A stretch of DNA of 64,000 nt from Letharia columbiana (GCF_014066305.1 NW_023501062.1:486501-550500); one strand, 5' to 3'. Counted from the stretch's first letter, positions 33,191 to 48,939 are shown. Translations and numbers: made by a program. Notes: a model not told the origin generated them from the sequence alone.

Positions 33191-36100
33191 CTAAATATAA
33201 TAAACTTCGTATTTAATAAGTTAAGATAGTATTTATTTAAGTTAACTAGATTTTAAAGCGATTATAAGCTATTAATTTAATAGTATATATTTAAAAATTC
33301 GAGGGACTATATATAAGATAGATTTTTTAAATTATTTAAGTTAGATAATATTATTAATAATAATAATATCTATTAAAAGTTTAATTCGACTAATTAAATA
33401 TATATTAAGAAGATTTTTAAGATTATTCGAGCTAAATAATATTATTAATTATAATAATATTTATAAAAATTCTAGATTAGCTAGTCTCGCTAATAATATT
33501 AATATTTATAATATATTTAAATTAAACGATATCGTCGATTATAACGACGTCTTTAGAGTATTTAATTTAAATTAAATTTAATATTTCTAGATATCTAATA
33601 AAAGTTATCGATTTAAGATTTATCGCGATATCTTATCGTAATATTAATAATATTTATAATCTTTAAGATATAGATTCTTAAATAATTGAAATTTTAAGCG
33701 CTATAGCGATATTTAATTCTTTATTAATTCTTATTTAATTCGCTTAATAAATAAAGAGACTAACTCTCTCTATTCTATTTACTACGCTATATATTCTTTA
33801 TATTTTTTCTTCTTATTTAGTATAACTTTATTAATTTATAGATACTTATTCTCTTTATAAGTCGCTTTTTCTTTTATTCGCTATAGTAAAGCTATAGATA
33901 ATATATTAAAGTTTAGCCTTTTTTATCTATTCTCTCTACTTATCAAAACGCGAAGTATTTATACTTCGAGCTTAGAGAGATTTAAGTTCTAATTATTATT
34001 TATTAAATCGGTTTCTTTTTATTTAGTTATTTTACGTATTAATTATTTCTTAATAAATCGCGAGATTCTCTTATTATCTTTAATTAGACTTAAATTTAAT
34101 CTTTTAAGTAGTTTAATATTAGCGAATTTTAATATAACTTCTCTTAAGACGCTTATAAAGCTTAATTTCTCGATAATATTATTTAGTAAATTCTTATATA
34201 GATTATTTAATTTAGAGGGTCTTTATATCTTTCTTATTAATCTAAAATATATCTTTAAAATATATTATTATAATATATAATATATAATAAGCCTTTTCTA
34301 TTATCTTATATCTCTCTAAAACTTCTTAATATACTTATATATTTCTAAGAAGTATTATAATTATATAAGTAGTAGAATAATAATAAAGAGCTTATCTTTA
34401 ACTTTCTTATTATTTTATCTTTTAATATAAAAATATCTAGAATTATAATTTTTTAGACTATAATAAAAGATAATTATTATAAGAATTATAATATTATTAA
34501 ATAAGAGTAATTAAAGATATTTACTTCTTTATCTAAATTCGAGAGATACTCTTTTATTATAGAAGAAAATTTTATATAACGATATAACTATTAATTAAAA
34601 TAAGAAGTATTTCTTATTCTAGAAACTATTAGCTAAAGAAGTTAATTAACTTAAGTTTTATAAAATATATTATATTCTATCTATTTTATAAATCTCGACG
34701 CGTAAATTAAAGATTAATTAATAAGTCGCTAATTATCGCTTTTAGATCTTCGAGCGATAACGTTATATAGATCTTAAAATAAGATTAAACGATATTTCGA
34801 ATTTTCTTTATTAGAGTTAAATAAAAATCGTCTATATAGTTAAAAAGCTATATTCTTATTAGAAAGAGCTTAAAGTATTAATAGTAATAATTAATTAAGA
34901 ATATTAATATCTTTCTCGCCTTAAAACTTATAAATTAATTATTAATACTTTATATAAATCGAGTATTCTTATAGAGTTATTATCTTTAATCTCTTTATAT
35001 TTTAATTATTACTTAACTAAGCGCGTTAATATAATACTTTAATTAGAGACTTAACTTTTAAAGATTTAGATATTTAAAGCTTTCGCTAATTATAATTATT
35101 ATAAGTAAGATAATTCTTATTATCTCGAATATATTAAGATACTCTTTCTTAATATTATAATCGCGCTTTTCTAATTATATTAAATTATTTTAAAATATAA
35201 TTTAATAATTATCTTTATTTAAGCTATCTTATAAAGTATAATTTATATATCTTTCTTTATTCTAATCTATTAATAATATATAATTTAATATTATTAAAAA
35301 TACTAACGAAGCTTTAAATTTCTTTATTTTATTTAATAGACGTATTAGCGAAGGATTTAAATAAGCTATATATTAATAACGCGACTTTAATATAATAGCG
35401 CTTAACGACTTTATTTAGTATAATACTTTTTAATATTAAATTATTTATAGCGATTTAGTTATTATTCTATTATATTTAGAATATATACTTATTCTTATAT
35501 TAAAGCTTTATATAAAGTACTCTAACTTCGTTATTATAAAGGCGATTTCTCTTAATAAGTTATTTTCTATCTCGACTTAGTATATATTTATTAATTTAGA
35601 TATTTAATTATATAGTATATTCTTACTTCGCTTTATTAATTCTAATTCTTTATCGCTAATAAGAATTATTTTAAATTCTATAGTTTATATTAGCTAGTTT
35701 ATATTAGTATTATTTAATTCTAAAATTAATTAACTAATAATTAGTATTATTACTTTTTATTCTAGATTTAATAACTTTAATACTTAATCGAGATTTAAAT
35801 AAAAGTTTTTCTATTATTTTCTATTAAGATATTAATTCGATAGAAGATATAGATTAAATAAGAATATATTAAGTTTATAACCTTCGCCTTTATCTTTAAC
35901 TTTAAGAAAGAAATCTTTTCTAATATTTATAATAGTATATAAAATTAAAAGAGTACTATTAATATTAAGAGGAGCTTTATTATATATAATAATTATAATT
36001 ATTAATAATTTCTTTATCTTTTATAAATTAATAAAATTATTTAAGAATTTATTATTATCGTAGTTAGATACTATATATATACCTTTCTCGAGCTTATATA

Positions 36101-38839
36101 TTCTATAGCGTTTAGATAATTTAAGTTTTATCTACTTATATTCTTTAACGCGTCTTTTTCTCTTATTAGTTTTCTTTATTTTACTCGCTTTCTACTAATA
36201 TATAATTAATAATATCTTCGCGAATAAATAGATTATAATTTATATTTTCTATCTTTTTAACTTTCTTCTCTCTTCTAGCGTTTTTAACTCTCTTTATTAC
36301 TATTCTCTTTTTCGCGTTTTATTTTAAAGTCTTTATAATCTCTATAATTTAAATATAATAAATTTATTTAATAGAATATAAAGTATTATAAGTCTTTTAT
36401 TATTATTAAAAGTTAGAATAAAATTAATATTAAATATTAAAGATAATAATAGATAAAATATAAAAGTAAATATATTTAAATAAATAAAAAAATAAAAGAA
36501 TAAAGAGAAGTTATTAATTTAAAAAGGGGGGCTATTAATTAGCGCGTTTTTAATTTATTTAAATTAAAGCGCGTTAAATCTCTATTTAAATTCGACTACT
36601 TATTTAATTTAAATACTTTATTCGAATTAAATAACGTTTTCGCTAATAATCTTTATTCGAATTAAATAAATTTTTTATTAATAATTAACGCTAAGTTAAT
36701 TATTATTTATTATTAAATATTACTACTCTAATTATACTTCTTTATTTACTTTTCTATTCTCGAGTATTTTCTTATAAATAATATCTATTTTAGTATATAT
36801 AATTATAGATCTTTTAATATAAATATTTATTAATAATAATTACTTCGATATATCGATAATATATTTTATTTTTTAAATAGCGCTATATATAAAGTTATAA
36901 TTTTCGTAATTATTAATAATAATATTATTATAGACTTTATAACTATTAAAGATAATATATAATTCTTTTTAGTAACTTAAAGCTATTTTATATATAATAA
37001 TATATTTCTACTATAATTAATATCGTCTTTTTATAATCTTTATTAATAGAATATAGAGATTAAATATTAACTTTAGCGTTTTTTATACTATCTCTCTCTA
37101 TTTAATAAAGACTATATATTTTTCTTAATCGAAGTTTATTAAAATATAGTCTATAAAGAAAATTTATATTAATAATTTTTTTAAAAGTTATTTAAGTTTA
37201 ATATTATTAAATAACGCGAGATATTAATTATATTAAAGACGAAGATTTTATATTATATAAAATATAAGAAGATATTTAGAGAAAGTAAAGATTATAAATT
37301 ATTTTAATAAGATAAATTCTTTATATTATAGAATTTCTTAAAACTAATTAAGCTTTAAAGAATATAATAATTATAGTATAAATATCTAACTATTTTTTAT
37401 ATATATATATATTATAACTTTAAATTCTTTCGCTAATAGCGAGAATAATCGATTTAAGCTATTATATTACTTTATATATTTCTCTTAATATCTTCGCTAT
37501 CTTTTTCTTTTTTTAAGATAAATAATCTCTTCGCGTATTAATAATAGTAGATATATATAAAAAATAAATATTTATTTATCTAATATTCTTTAATTATAAA
37601 AAATATAGAATTTTAACTTTACTTATATATCGATAGTATAGTTATTTTAAACTTTTAGAAATAATTAATCTTAATATCTTTATTATTATTATAATATATA
37701 ATTTAATCTATTATAGCGTTATATACTTTATCTTCTTTTAATATATTTATAAATATATCGAAATCGATATTATTTATTATAACGCGAATTAGTATTTAAG
37801 TCTTAATAATATTAAGAGATAATATTAGTATATTAGTTATAGTTCTTCTTAAATATATATAAAAACTAGCTTAATTAAAAATATATAATTATAATATAAA
37901 ATTAATATTATTAATAGAGATAGATTATTCGTTTAGTCGTCTATATTTATAAATTTATATATATATATAATTAATTTTTATAATTATATTTAATTTATAA
38001 TTACTTAATTATTTTCTTAGAATATTAGATATAAAGACTCTTAAAAAGATATTTTTTAGTTATTTAAAGATCTTATTAAGCTTTATTTAATTATAGAAAA
38101 TATTAAATACGCTTCTAATTAGATATCTCTTTTTTATCTCTTACTTTAAAAAAAAGCGAATCTTTTTATTATTAGACTCTTCTATTATTAAGTTATATAA
38201 AATAATTAATATTATTTAAGTTTTTAAATTAATATTAATATAGAATAATTTAGATAAAATAGATAAAGATAACGCGACGCTAATTTATAAAGACTTATAT
38301 TTTATATCTAAAATTAATTAAATTATAGAATTTTAGAAGAAGTAGAATAATTCTAGAGAAGAATATATTAGAAAGAATATTATAGAATTAATAGAGATCC
38401 TAATTTAGAAATAAGTCTTACGAGTCGACCTTTATTTAATAAATCTTATTATATTATTTATTCTATCTATTTAAAAGATTAATTAATAATTAAGTTAAAT
38501 AGTTAAAGTTAGATAATATAATACGAAGTTAGATTATACTATATATTATTTAAATATTTAAAATATCTATTTAAGAATAATATATATTTCTTTTAACTCT
38601 TCTATCTATCGTATATCTAAACTATCTTATCTTTTACTTCTTTACTTATATCGTTATTTTTATATTTATTATAAATATTAATTCTCGAGTTAAATATCTT
38701 TTATTTAACCTTCTTATTTAGAATCTTTTTATTTAGATCTTATAAGTTATCTAATATTAAATTATAATTATATATTAAAATAATATAGAAGCTTTAGAAT
38801 AATTAAGTATACTTATAAATAGCGTATCTAAAAAGATAA
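33191..38839. other. RIP-saturated AT-rich stretch, no identifiable gene
   Basis: About 5.6 kb of heavily mutated repeat DNA with no domain I can name. Two local features stand out: a perfect-stem hairpin CGAAGTATTTATACTTCG at about 33,959-33,976, and a purine run AAAAAGGGGGG near 36,517-36,527 followed by CTATTAATTAGCGCG. The purine run could be the polypurine tract and LTR start of another dead element; a matching second LTR was not found. Confidence 0.45.
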
Positions 38840-41800
38840 TATAATATTATTATATATCTAAAAACGAATTATCTCTCTTTATATATTTCTATTTAAAATC
38901 TTATTATTAAGATTTTTTAGATTATTTAATATTAAATAATAATTATATATCTTTTTATTTTTCTATAATAGTCGTATTATTCTTTTATCTATTTAAATAT
39001 TCTATTATTTCTCTTAATTAGTATCTAGATTAATAGAGCGAAAGACTCTTATTAGCGTTATATCTATATTTATAAAATACTTAATTAAAATAAGAAAGCG
39101 AGATTTATTATTATTCTTAAAAGATTATATTATTAAATTATCGCGATTTTTAAATTAAATAATTAAAGAGTATTAGAGAATTTTATTATTTAAATATTCT
39201 TATTTAAATTATTATAAATTTATTAATATTATTTAAGATTAATAGAATAAAAAAGAAAATTATATTAGAGCGATAATTAGATTAATTATAAGAAAACTTA
39301 TAAATATTATTAGCTTTTTAAAATATTTATAAATATCTTTATCGAAAGTATTAATTAGCTATTTTAATATAATAAACTTAAGAATATTTTTTATTAAGTT
39401 ATATAGATAGTAATTATATATACTATCTTATAAATATTATAGTTAATTCTTCTTTATATTATCTAGCTTAGAAGATTAGTTACTACTATTTAGATTTATA
39501 ATAATTCTTATTATTATAATACTTAATATTAATTAGCTTTAATTAATATATTTTAAAGAATTTAAGAATATTAGAAATAATAATTACGACGCGTAGTTTA
39601 TAAGTCTTATTAAAGTATAATTTATATATAAGTTTAGATAGATTATACTCTTAGCTCTAAATCTTATTATATTATATAAAATACTCGATTTTAATTTAAT
39701 CTTAAATAATCTAATTAATATCTTAAAGAATTTTCTTCTAATTATCGCTTAATAAATAAATAATCTTTCTTATTTTATAAAATAAAAGCTTTACGAGTAA
39801 AGCGTCGCTATTAATAATTCTCGATTTTACTATTTATTTAATTATTAGCTTATCTAGAATTATTTATATTTTATTAATATTTCTCTTTAACTTCTTATTC
39901 GATAGAGCGCGTAAATAAGACTTTATATTCTCTATACGCTTTTTAATATTATAATATTTCTTCTCTATTATCTTAGATAAAATAATATTTATCTCTTATT
40001 ATAACTACTTAATTAATAGAATTATCGCTATTATATTAATAAAGAATATAATTTATAATATAGCTAAATATCTATAAATAAATAATAGATAATACTTAAA
40101 TTCCTTTACTATTCTATTACGATATATTTACTTCTTCTTATTCGAGTTTTATATATAAGCGAGATCTTTAATAATAATTTTAGATTACTTTATTTTATAG
40201 GCGATAATTAATATAAATATCGAGAAGATATCTAACTTTATATTATAATACTCGTCGACGTAAATTTATTTAATAGCGAAATTATATATAAATAAGCCCT
40301 TTATTTTAACTTAAATATAATTCTTATAGAATTTAAGTATTATTAAGATTAAGAATCTTTCTTATTTAAATTAAGCTTTATCGTTAACTATATATTTAAA
40401 TAATTTAATATTTATAGAAATTAAAGACTTTAAGCTAATATTATAATATCGAATTAATTTATATATATAAAAGATACGAAGTTATATTATATTATAATCT
40501 TCGAGATTTATTAACTTAATAATTTTAATAAATTAATTTATAAAAATTTTAGCTAGAATAATTATTAAAAAGAATTTTAATTTAAATATTATTTAAGCTA
40601 TATAGTTAGCTTTATTTTTATATAAATAAGTAATATTAAATATCTTAATCGAAGAATATTAGAATTATCGATCTTTTTAAATAAATTATAATATAAGATA
40701 TTTATTTATAAAGAGAGACTTCTTAAAGACTTCGACGATAATAATATTTTAATATTTTTCGAGGATATTAAATCGTAAAGTAAGTTATTACTTAAATATT
40801 TAACTTATTAATAGTATTAAAGTCTAAAAAATATTTATATTAGCGAATTAAATAAAAAAATTAAATATATTTATTTTATTAAAATTAGACTTATTTATAT
40901 TAATAGCTTTTTTATAAATATTTACTTAAAAATATCGCTATATTAAATTATAGAGTTAATAAATCTTTAATATAATAAAGATTAATATTTTTTATAGATT
41001 TAAGATATAGCCTAAGCCTCTAAAGATATAAATATTTTCAATATTTTTATTATTACGATTAAGTTATAGAATTTACTCTATAATTTTTTAAGTCTAATTT
41101 AATTATTATAATCTCTCTTTCTTATTAAGTTTAATCTTTCTATTAAATTAATTAATATAAAAAGTAGATAATTAATAATACTTAAATATATACTCTAATA
41201 TTAGATCTTTATCGTCGGCCTTTATATTATTCTATATTTTTCTTTAACTTATAATTTTATTAATCTTAATATCGTAAGAGTTAATTAATTAAAAAATATA
41301 ATCTTATTTAATTAAGAGCTTTATTAATATAATATCTTCTATTATTAAACGCCTCTTCTCTTATAATAAAAGCGTATTATTATTCTTATAAGTTTTAAGT
41401 ATAATAGCGTTATCTATTAAATTATTAACGAACTTCTTTTATAAAAAATAGCGATAGACTTATAATTAAGAGTTATTTTTATTTAAGCTAATACTAATAA
41501 ATCGAAAATCTATCTTATTCTTTTTATAAATATTAAATAAATTAGATAATAAGATTAAAGACTAAGTAATAGTAGAATAAAGAGAAAGTAAAATTTTAAT
41601 AGAATTAGATTAAGATAGAGTATTATAAAAATTAAAAGAGATTAAAAACTTTAAAATTTACTTTAGTTTAATAGAAGAAAAGATTAAATACTTAAATATT
41701 ATAAAAAATTATTAAAATTAGAAATATAGATATATCGATAAATCTTACGTAGTTTTAAAGATATTAATTTCGATATTTAATATCTTAATCGAAGCTAGAA

Positions 41801-42310
41801 TTAATATTAATACTTATTATTAATATAAGAAAATAAAATAAATAAATCTTTAATTACGCGTTATAAGAATATCCGCTATTTAGATACCCGTAACTATTCT
41901 TAATACTTATATATCTTTTAAAAATCGTTATTATTATTAATAATCGAGCTTATATTATTAATTTTATAAATTAGATAAGATAGTATCTTAGAAATTTTAT
42001 TAATATCGTTTTAGAAATATTTTAAGTAAAAATAAATAAAGAGAGCTTTATAATTAATTTATTTTTATAATTAAAAGATTATCGCTAGATCTTTTATTAA
42101 CTTTTAAATAAAGATAAGTTTATACTCGCTTAAATTATTAATAATAATAAATCGTAGAAATTAAATATTAGAGAGCTCTTCGATAAATAATTTACTAAGT
42201 TAATAAGAATTTATTATTTCCTCGATCGTTAAGAATTTCTAGATCTTTATATATTCTATATTTAGTATTTTCGTAAATTTTCTTTTAAGCGCTCGCTTCT
42301 CTTATTTAAT
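38840..42310. repeat. Repeat family X, copy A, left part (interrupted by gypsy element)
   Basis: This segment matches 50,105 to about 53,587 in the same orientation with offsets of 11,272 to 11,291 bp along its length. Landmarks are ATCTCTCTTTATATATT at 38,871/50,143, the ACTTCTTAAAGACTTCGACG run near 40,718/52,009, and AGTTTTAAAGATATTAATTT at 41,751/53,033. It stops at the gypsy LTR and resumes at 49,104. The differences are mainly C/T and G/A. The family is not identified: frames on both strands are broken only by RIP-type stops. Confidence 0.82.
42306..42310. other. Target site duplication TTAAT, left copy
   Basis: The five bases TTAAT directly precede the left gypsy LTR and recur as 49,104-49,108 directly after the right LTR. 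A 4-6 bp duplication is expected of Ty3/gypsy integrase. Confidence 0.8.
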
Positions 42311-42474
42311 TATTACGAGCGTACTCTTAATATACCCCTTAGCCCTATAACTAGCGAGCCTTAACGAAGATATCTTCTATTATATTATACCTTCTTCTTA
42401 TCTATATAGTTCGATATCTTAGTTATCTTATTTAATATATCTATATTAATATTATATCTATATTAATTCTAATA
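42311..42474 (+). repeat. Gypsy copy 1, 5' LTR
   Basis: This 164-bp LTR begins TATTA and ends TAATA, the expected RIP products of TGTTA...TAACA ends. It pairs with 48,940-49,103 over its whole length with mainly transition differences, sharing for example CTATAACTAGCGAGCCTTAA. Confidence 0.9.
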
Positions 42475-44158
42475 CTATAACTAAGATTAACTTACTTATT
42501 TCATTTATATTAGCGAACGAATTTAAAGAAACGCGCTAATAGAGGCTTTAATAAGAAACTAAGTTAAGTTATCGTATTTTTAAATAAGCCTATTAGATAG
42601 ATAATTCGATTTTAAAGCGAATCGAACTCGATAAATAGTAATCGAGAGATAAATAAGATATTAAATTATTTATACGACTAGCGAATCGAAAGAAATAGCT
42701 AATATTAATAAAATACTATTTAAATACTATTTATAAGCTATAACTTCTCTATAAGATAAGAAACTCTTTAAGCGAAGTAAGTATACTCGAAAGGCTACTA
42801 TTTAAAATACTTATAATCTTCTTAACGCTTTAAATAATTAAGAAATAAGTATATTAAACCTCTATAAAGAAATAACCTTATCTTAGACTTTATAGTAAAA
42901 AATTTTATTCTTAATATCGAATAATTTTAACGCGTCTTAAAGAAACTTTACTATTCTCTAGTATATCTAATATTCTTAATATCTATTCTTTCGAAATATT
43001 TAAACTCCTCTTTATTTTATTTTAAACCTTTCTTTCTTCTTTTCTATAGTAAAGTTTAATATCGAAAGAATAGATTAAATTAAGACTCTATTAGAGTAAA
43101 TTAAGTTTTAATAAGTATTAGTTCTATTAGATAATACCTCTAACGAGATAGACTTAATAGATATATCTTAAAATATCGCTAATAGTTTATAATTATAATA
43201 TTAGATTAAGTATTAACCCGATAAATTTATAACTATATTAAATAAAATTCGTTAAAAACGAGATAATTTTTAAGAGATTATTACTCGATATTACGTTATC
43301 GTAATAAAAAAGAATCTAATTATAAACGATTTATATTAGATCTATAGAATAATCGAGAAGATAAATTAACTAGTTTAAGACTTTTAGAAGAATATAACTT
43401 TTCTATAGTAAAAAGTTAATAATCTTAAGATATAGTTAATAAAAGACTTATAACTATTATCGATCGAGAAGAAACGTATATCTAGACGTTTAAAAGAGAA
43501 ATTAATTAAGATCTTAGATTTACCTCTATTTATTAATAATAGCGATTCTATTTAAAACGACTAGTTCTCTAGAATAGAATAGAAATTTAAGACTAATAGC
43601 GATTATTATCTTATTAAAAACTCTAAGATAGTTTACGTAGTCTTATAACTCGATAATAAAACTATATAATATACGATATATAGAAGACTTCGAAACTTTA
43701 TTAATTTATATTAATCTTTTATTAAGATTATAGACGAGTTAATTAATATTTATAAAAACTTAAATCGATATAATAATATATTATATAATATATATACTCT
43801 ATAGTAAGAGACTCAACTTTTTATTAACTTCTATTTAGACTTTATTTAATTAGATACTATTCTTAATCTTAATAAAATCGTTATAATAAAATATTATCTT
43901 CTAAAGAAATTAAGATTTAACTTAAGAAAGTTATAAAATATTATAGAGGGTTTTATTATCTTAAAGGCTATAAAGAAATATCTTTAAAAACTAAATAACT
44001 TATATTATACTAGATATAAAGATATAGAGTTTATAAAGATTATTATTAAGTTAATTATAATACGAATTACGATTAATATACGTCTTATATCTATTACTAG
44101 AGTTATAATTACTACGCCTCTAGATATTAAGATTAATTTAAAACTAAGAAAATTAATA

Positions 44159-44200
44159 TATTATAACTATAATAAGAAAGGCTATTATCGAAATAACTAT
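44159..44200 (+). pseudogene. Fossil gag CCHC zinc knuckle
   Basis: In frame the segment reads Y-Y-N-Y-N-K-K-G-Y-Y-R-N-N-Y. Its spacing is exactly C-x2-C-x4-H-x4-C, with every Cys and the His turned to Tyr by a single transition (TGT to TAT, CAC/CAT to TAT). Confidence 0.75.
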
Positions 44201-47200
44201 ATAATAGCTATTTAAATCGAGGCTAGTAAAAAGGCCTTCAAGAAAGTATAACTCCACGCGATAAAAATAAACGAAGAATTCGAAATCGATAACGTCGATA
44301 TTACGGGTAGTAATAATTCTTCTTCGAATTCGGGAAATAAATAGCCTCTTTTAAAGTTACGATAAGAGATACTTATAAAATATATTTAATAGATACTCTT
44401 AATAACACTCTAACACGTCGTTCTTTTCGTATATAAGTTACGTTTTCTTTATAAGAGAGAATCTACTTACTTAAGAACTCCCTTATAAATAATAAATATA
44501 TCGATACTTATATAGTTATAAACGAGTTCTTAATTTTAGCGATATATAAGGCCTTATATCTAGAATTACTTTTACTATTACGATCTAAATTACTAAGAAG
44601 TTACGACGATTAGATTATAAAATAACTAATTATATATTATTTACTTTTTATAATAATAGTAAAAGACTATCGAGAAGAAATATATCTAATACTAATTACA
44701 CTATTAAAATACGATATAATAGTTAGAAAATTATGAATAAATAAATACGAGATAGTTCTTAATATATTACGAGATAAGATACTCTTTCTATTCGATCGAT
44801 ATAATTATAATAATAATTAGATATTAATAATAGATAACCTTTTCTTTCTATTAACTTCGAAGCTTTAACTACTTATATTATTTATTCTCTTATCTATTAT
44901 ATTAAAACGATAAAGCCCTCCTCTATCTATTTATAATAATAAGATTAATTTAAATATCTTCTTATTAAATAAGAATAAGAATAATAAGAAGTCTAAGTTT
45001 ATTAATATCGCTAAGATTAATATAGCGGCCTACTATTAGCTAGCTCGTAAAAAAGATAATAAGCTATTTATATTAATAATAAATAAGATCTATAATAACT
45101 CGCTAATATTATATATATCTCGCGGTTTTCGTATATCGATTAATAAATTATATCTTTATAATTTAAAAAAGAAATATAAAAGATATTATAATTCTAATTA
45201 TTCTATTTAAATTAATAGCGTTAATAAGATTAATTCTAAAGAGATAAAATATAAGCTATTTATAAAGTATTATAACTACCTCGATATTTTTAATAGAACT
45301 AAGACGAATATACTTTCTCTATATTATTCTTATAATTATAAACTCGAATTTAATAATAACTTTAATAAAATAAAACTTTCGAAAAGTAGAATCTATTTAA
45401 TATTAGAATATAAGCTAAAATAGATAAAGAAGTATTTAAACGAATATTTAAAGAAGAAATTTATAATATTAAGCTATATATTATTCGTCTTATTTATTCT
45501 ATTTACGAAAAAGTTAAATAAAGAATTATATTTTTATAGAAACTATTAAAAGCTAAACGCTATTACTAAAAGAAATCGATACTTAATTTTATTAATAGAT
45601 AAGATTTTAATAAGGATTTAGGGATATAAATATCTCACTCGATTAAATATTATAGTCGCGTTTAATAAACTACGTATATATTTTAATAGCGAGGATTTTA
45701 TTATTTTTATTACTTTTCTTAAGATATATAAGTATTAAGTTCTCTTCTTCGATTTAATTAACGACTTAATTACATATTAATAATATATAAATAATATTCT
45801 ATTCGAGTATCTAAATGACTTCTACTAGATCTATCTCGATAATATACTTATTTATAATAAGATAAAAAAGAAATATATCTAATACGTTAGATAAATCCTT
45901 TAGAAATTAAGGAATATCGATCTTTAAATAAATATTCTTAAGTGCGAATTCTATATCTAGAAAATTAAATTTCTAGATCTACTAGTATCTATAGATAGGT
46001 TATAAATAAATTCTATTAAAATCTAAACTATTATTAAGTAGATTATATCTATTAACCTTAAAGAGATATAGACCTTTATTAAATTTTATAATTTTTATTA
46101 ACAATTTATTAGAGACTTCTCTAAAATAGTTAAATTTATAATAAAATTTATAGTAAAAGAGGCTATATTTAATTAATCTCTAGTATATTAAAAGATCTTT
46201 TACTTTCTTAAAGTCGCTATTATAAAAGTCTTAGTTCTATATTATTTCGATAGAATAAAGAAGATTATTCTAGAGACTAACTCTTTCGACTATGTTAATA
46301 AAGATATTCTTTTTTAATATAATAATAAGAGAGTATTTTACTCGATAGTCTTCTATAATAAGAATCTTACTTTAGTTAAGTATAATTATTAGATTTATAA
46401 TAAGAAGTTATTAGCTATTATTCGCTATTTTAAATATTAACATTTTAAATTAAAATATACTAATATCTCTATTAAGATCTTTATAAACTATAAGAAATTA
46501 ATATATTTTATTAAAGAAAAAGACCTTAATTATCGCTAGACTCGCTATTTAGATATACTATTTAAATTTAATATAAAGATTATCTATTAATTAAAATCTT
46601 AGAACGTTAAGATAAATATATTTATATAAATAGCTAGATATAAATTAATTAATTTCGAAAACGAATAATTACGTTAATAATATTAAATAATTCTTATTCT
46701 TAATCGATTAAAGTTAAATAGCGAAAGTATTAATATATATATAATTAATAACTCTATCTATTATAAGATAATAAGAGTTAATAAGAAGAATAACTATTAT
46801 ATGAAAATTCGTAACGCTATTATCGAAGATAAGAATAAGTTTCGAGAAATTACTCTTAATAAGTGCTTTATATAGAATAAAGTACTTTATTATAAGAATC
46901 GTTTATAAGTACTTAATAATATATATATTAATATTATTCGAGAGATATATAATTAATTATTCTATAATTATTCTAAGATAGCTTATATCTATAAACTACT
47001 TAAAAGAAAGTATTATTAATAAGAAATAAGGGCGATAATAATTATCTATATTCGAAATTACTATATCTATTAAAGAGTAAAGATATCTCATAATCGAGAG
47101 TATAGTTTATTATAGTCTCTATTAATTTTATAAAAACGATAATAAGATATATCGATCGACTTCGTTATAGGCTTATCTATATTCGATAATTATAACGCTA

Positions 47201-48924
47201 TTTAGATAGCGATTAATCGACTTATTAAGAAATATTACTATATAGTCTATTTCGATATTAATAAAGATATTATTACTAAGAAGATAGTTAACTTACTATT
47301 TAAGAAAGTATTTTATCTATATAATCTATCGATCTTAATAATATTAGATTAAGGCTTTTAATTTATAGCTATTATATAGAAGTCTTTTTATAAAAGATTA
47401 GATATTATAGCTAAGCTATTAATAGCCTTTTACTCTAAAATTAATAAATAAATTAAATAAGCGAATTAGAATATAGAGCGTTATCTTCGAATATACTATA
47501 ACTATATATAGAATAACTAAGTAAGATAACTATCTATTATCGAGTTCGCTAATAATAATACTATCTTATCGACTACTAATATCTTATCTTTTCTTATAAA
47601 TAAGAGATTTTATTCTTAAATAACTTTTAGCTTGAATACTATCGACTATAAGATTATATATAAACGTCTTAATATTACTTAAGCGAAGAATATTATAAAT
47701 TATATAAAATAAGTTTTTAAGTATATTTAAAGTAATATAGATCGCGCTTAAAAGACTATAATTATATAAGTTAATAAGTATTAATAAAAGATTACTTTTT
47801 AAATAGGCGATAAGATCTTTCTAAGTAATAAGAATATTATCTTTAATCGCCCTTTTCGTAAATTAAACTATAAGAGACTCGATTTATTTAAGATTATAAG
47901 TCTTATAGAAATCTTATATTATCTAGAACTTTTATTAAGTATAAGAATTTACGACGTCTTCTATCTTAATCTCTTAAGTTTTATAATAAATAATCTCTTA
48001 TTAGAGTAGATAAACTCTTCGTCGAAGTATATTACTATTAATAATTAAATCGAATAAGTTATTAAAGAAATACTTATCTTTAAATTAATCTATAGTTATC
48101 TTAAATATAAGATTAAATAAAAAGATCTTAATAATAATATCGTTTAATATAATATAAATAGCGATAAATTCGAAAATTATTAGAATCTAATAAACGACTT
48201 TTATAAGCGATATTTCGAAGAGCCTTATCTATAAAGAATTAACTAATAGAATTTTAAAACTATCTCGAATATCCTATTTTTAATTAAATTAAAATTATTT
48301 AATATCTTCGCAATAGTCTTATTTTTTTAGAGTCGAGAATCGATCCCCTAGACTTATATCGATTGAAAATTATATTATATATAATCTTTCGCGTAGAGTT
48401 TTCTTATTAATTAATATTCAAATATCTTTTAAAGTTATAGTACATTATCTATAGATCTTACTATCGCCGTTAATAGTCTTTATCGATATCGATTATATAG
48501 TATCTTATAAAGAAACTTACTTAATATTAAATTAGAGTTTTTAGCGCCTACGGCTTAATTTAATTTAAGAGCTCTCGACTAATTACGTCGTATTATTTTA
48601 TCGATATTTTATTCGCTTAAATATAAATTCGAAAATTACTATTATTTACCCCTACGTTTATAGATATAGTTTTCGCTATACTATATCGATTTTCTCTCGA
48701 CTAGACTTTCTATATACGCCTAGATTATGATTAATAATATTACTATAATACGATTAAAAAGAGCTACTATTATTACTAATATCGCTTTTAAAGAAAGATA
48801 CTATATTAGAAGATCTCAGATACGATTATTTCTTTACTACTTTTACTATTTTTTTAGACGTTAAGCGTATATATATATCCATTTTTCTATCTTTCTACTT
48901 ATTAATTATAGAATATAATTTAAC

Positions 48925-48939
48925 GAAGAGGAGAGGTAG
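48925..48939 (+). other. Polypurine tract of gypsy copy 1
   Basis: GAAGAGGAGAGGTAG lies flush against the start of the 3' LTR at 48,940, where plus-strand DNA synthesis primes. The inverted copy has the equivalent tract at the same place. Confidence 0.8.

Noticed and set aside
33959..33976. Hairpin CGAAGTATTTATACTTCG as a terminator or binding site
   Set aside because: Palindromes of this size are expected by chance in such low-complexity AT-rich DNA, and no gene is adjacent.
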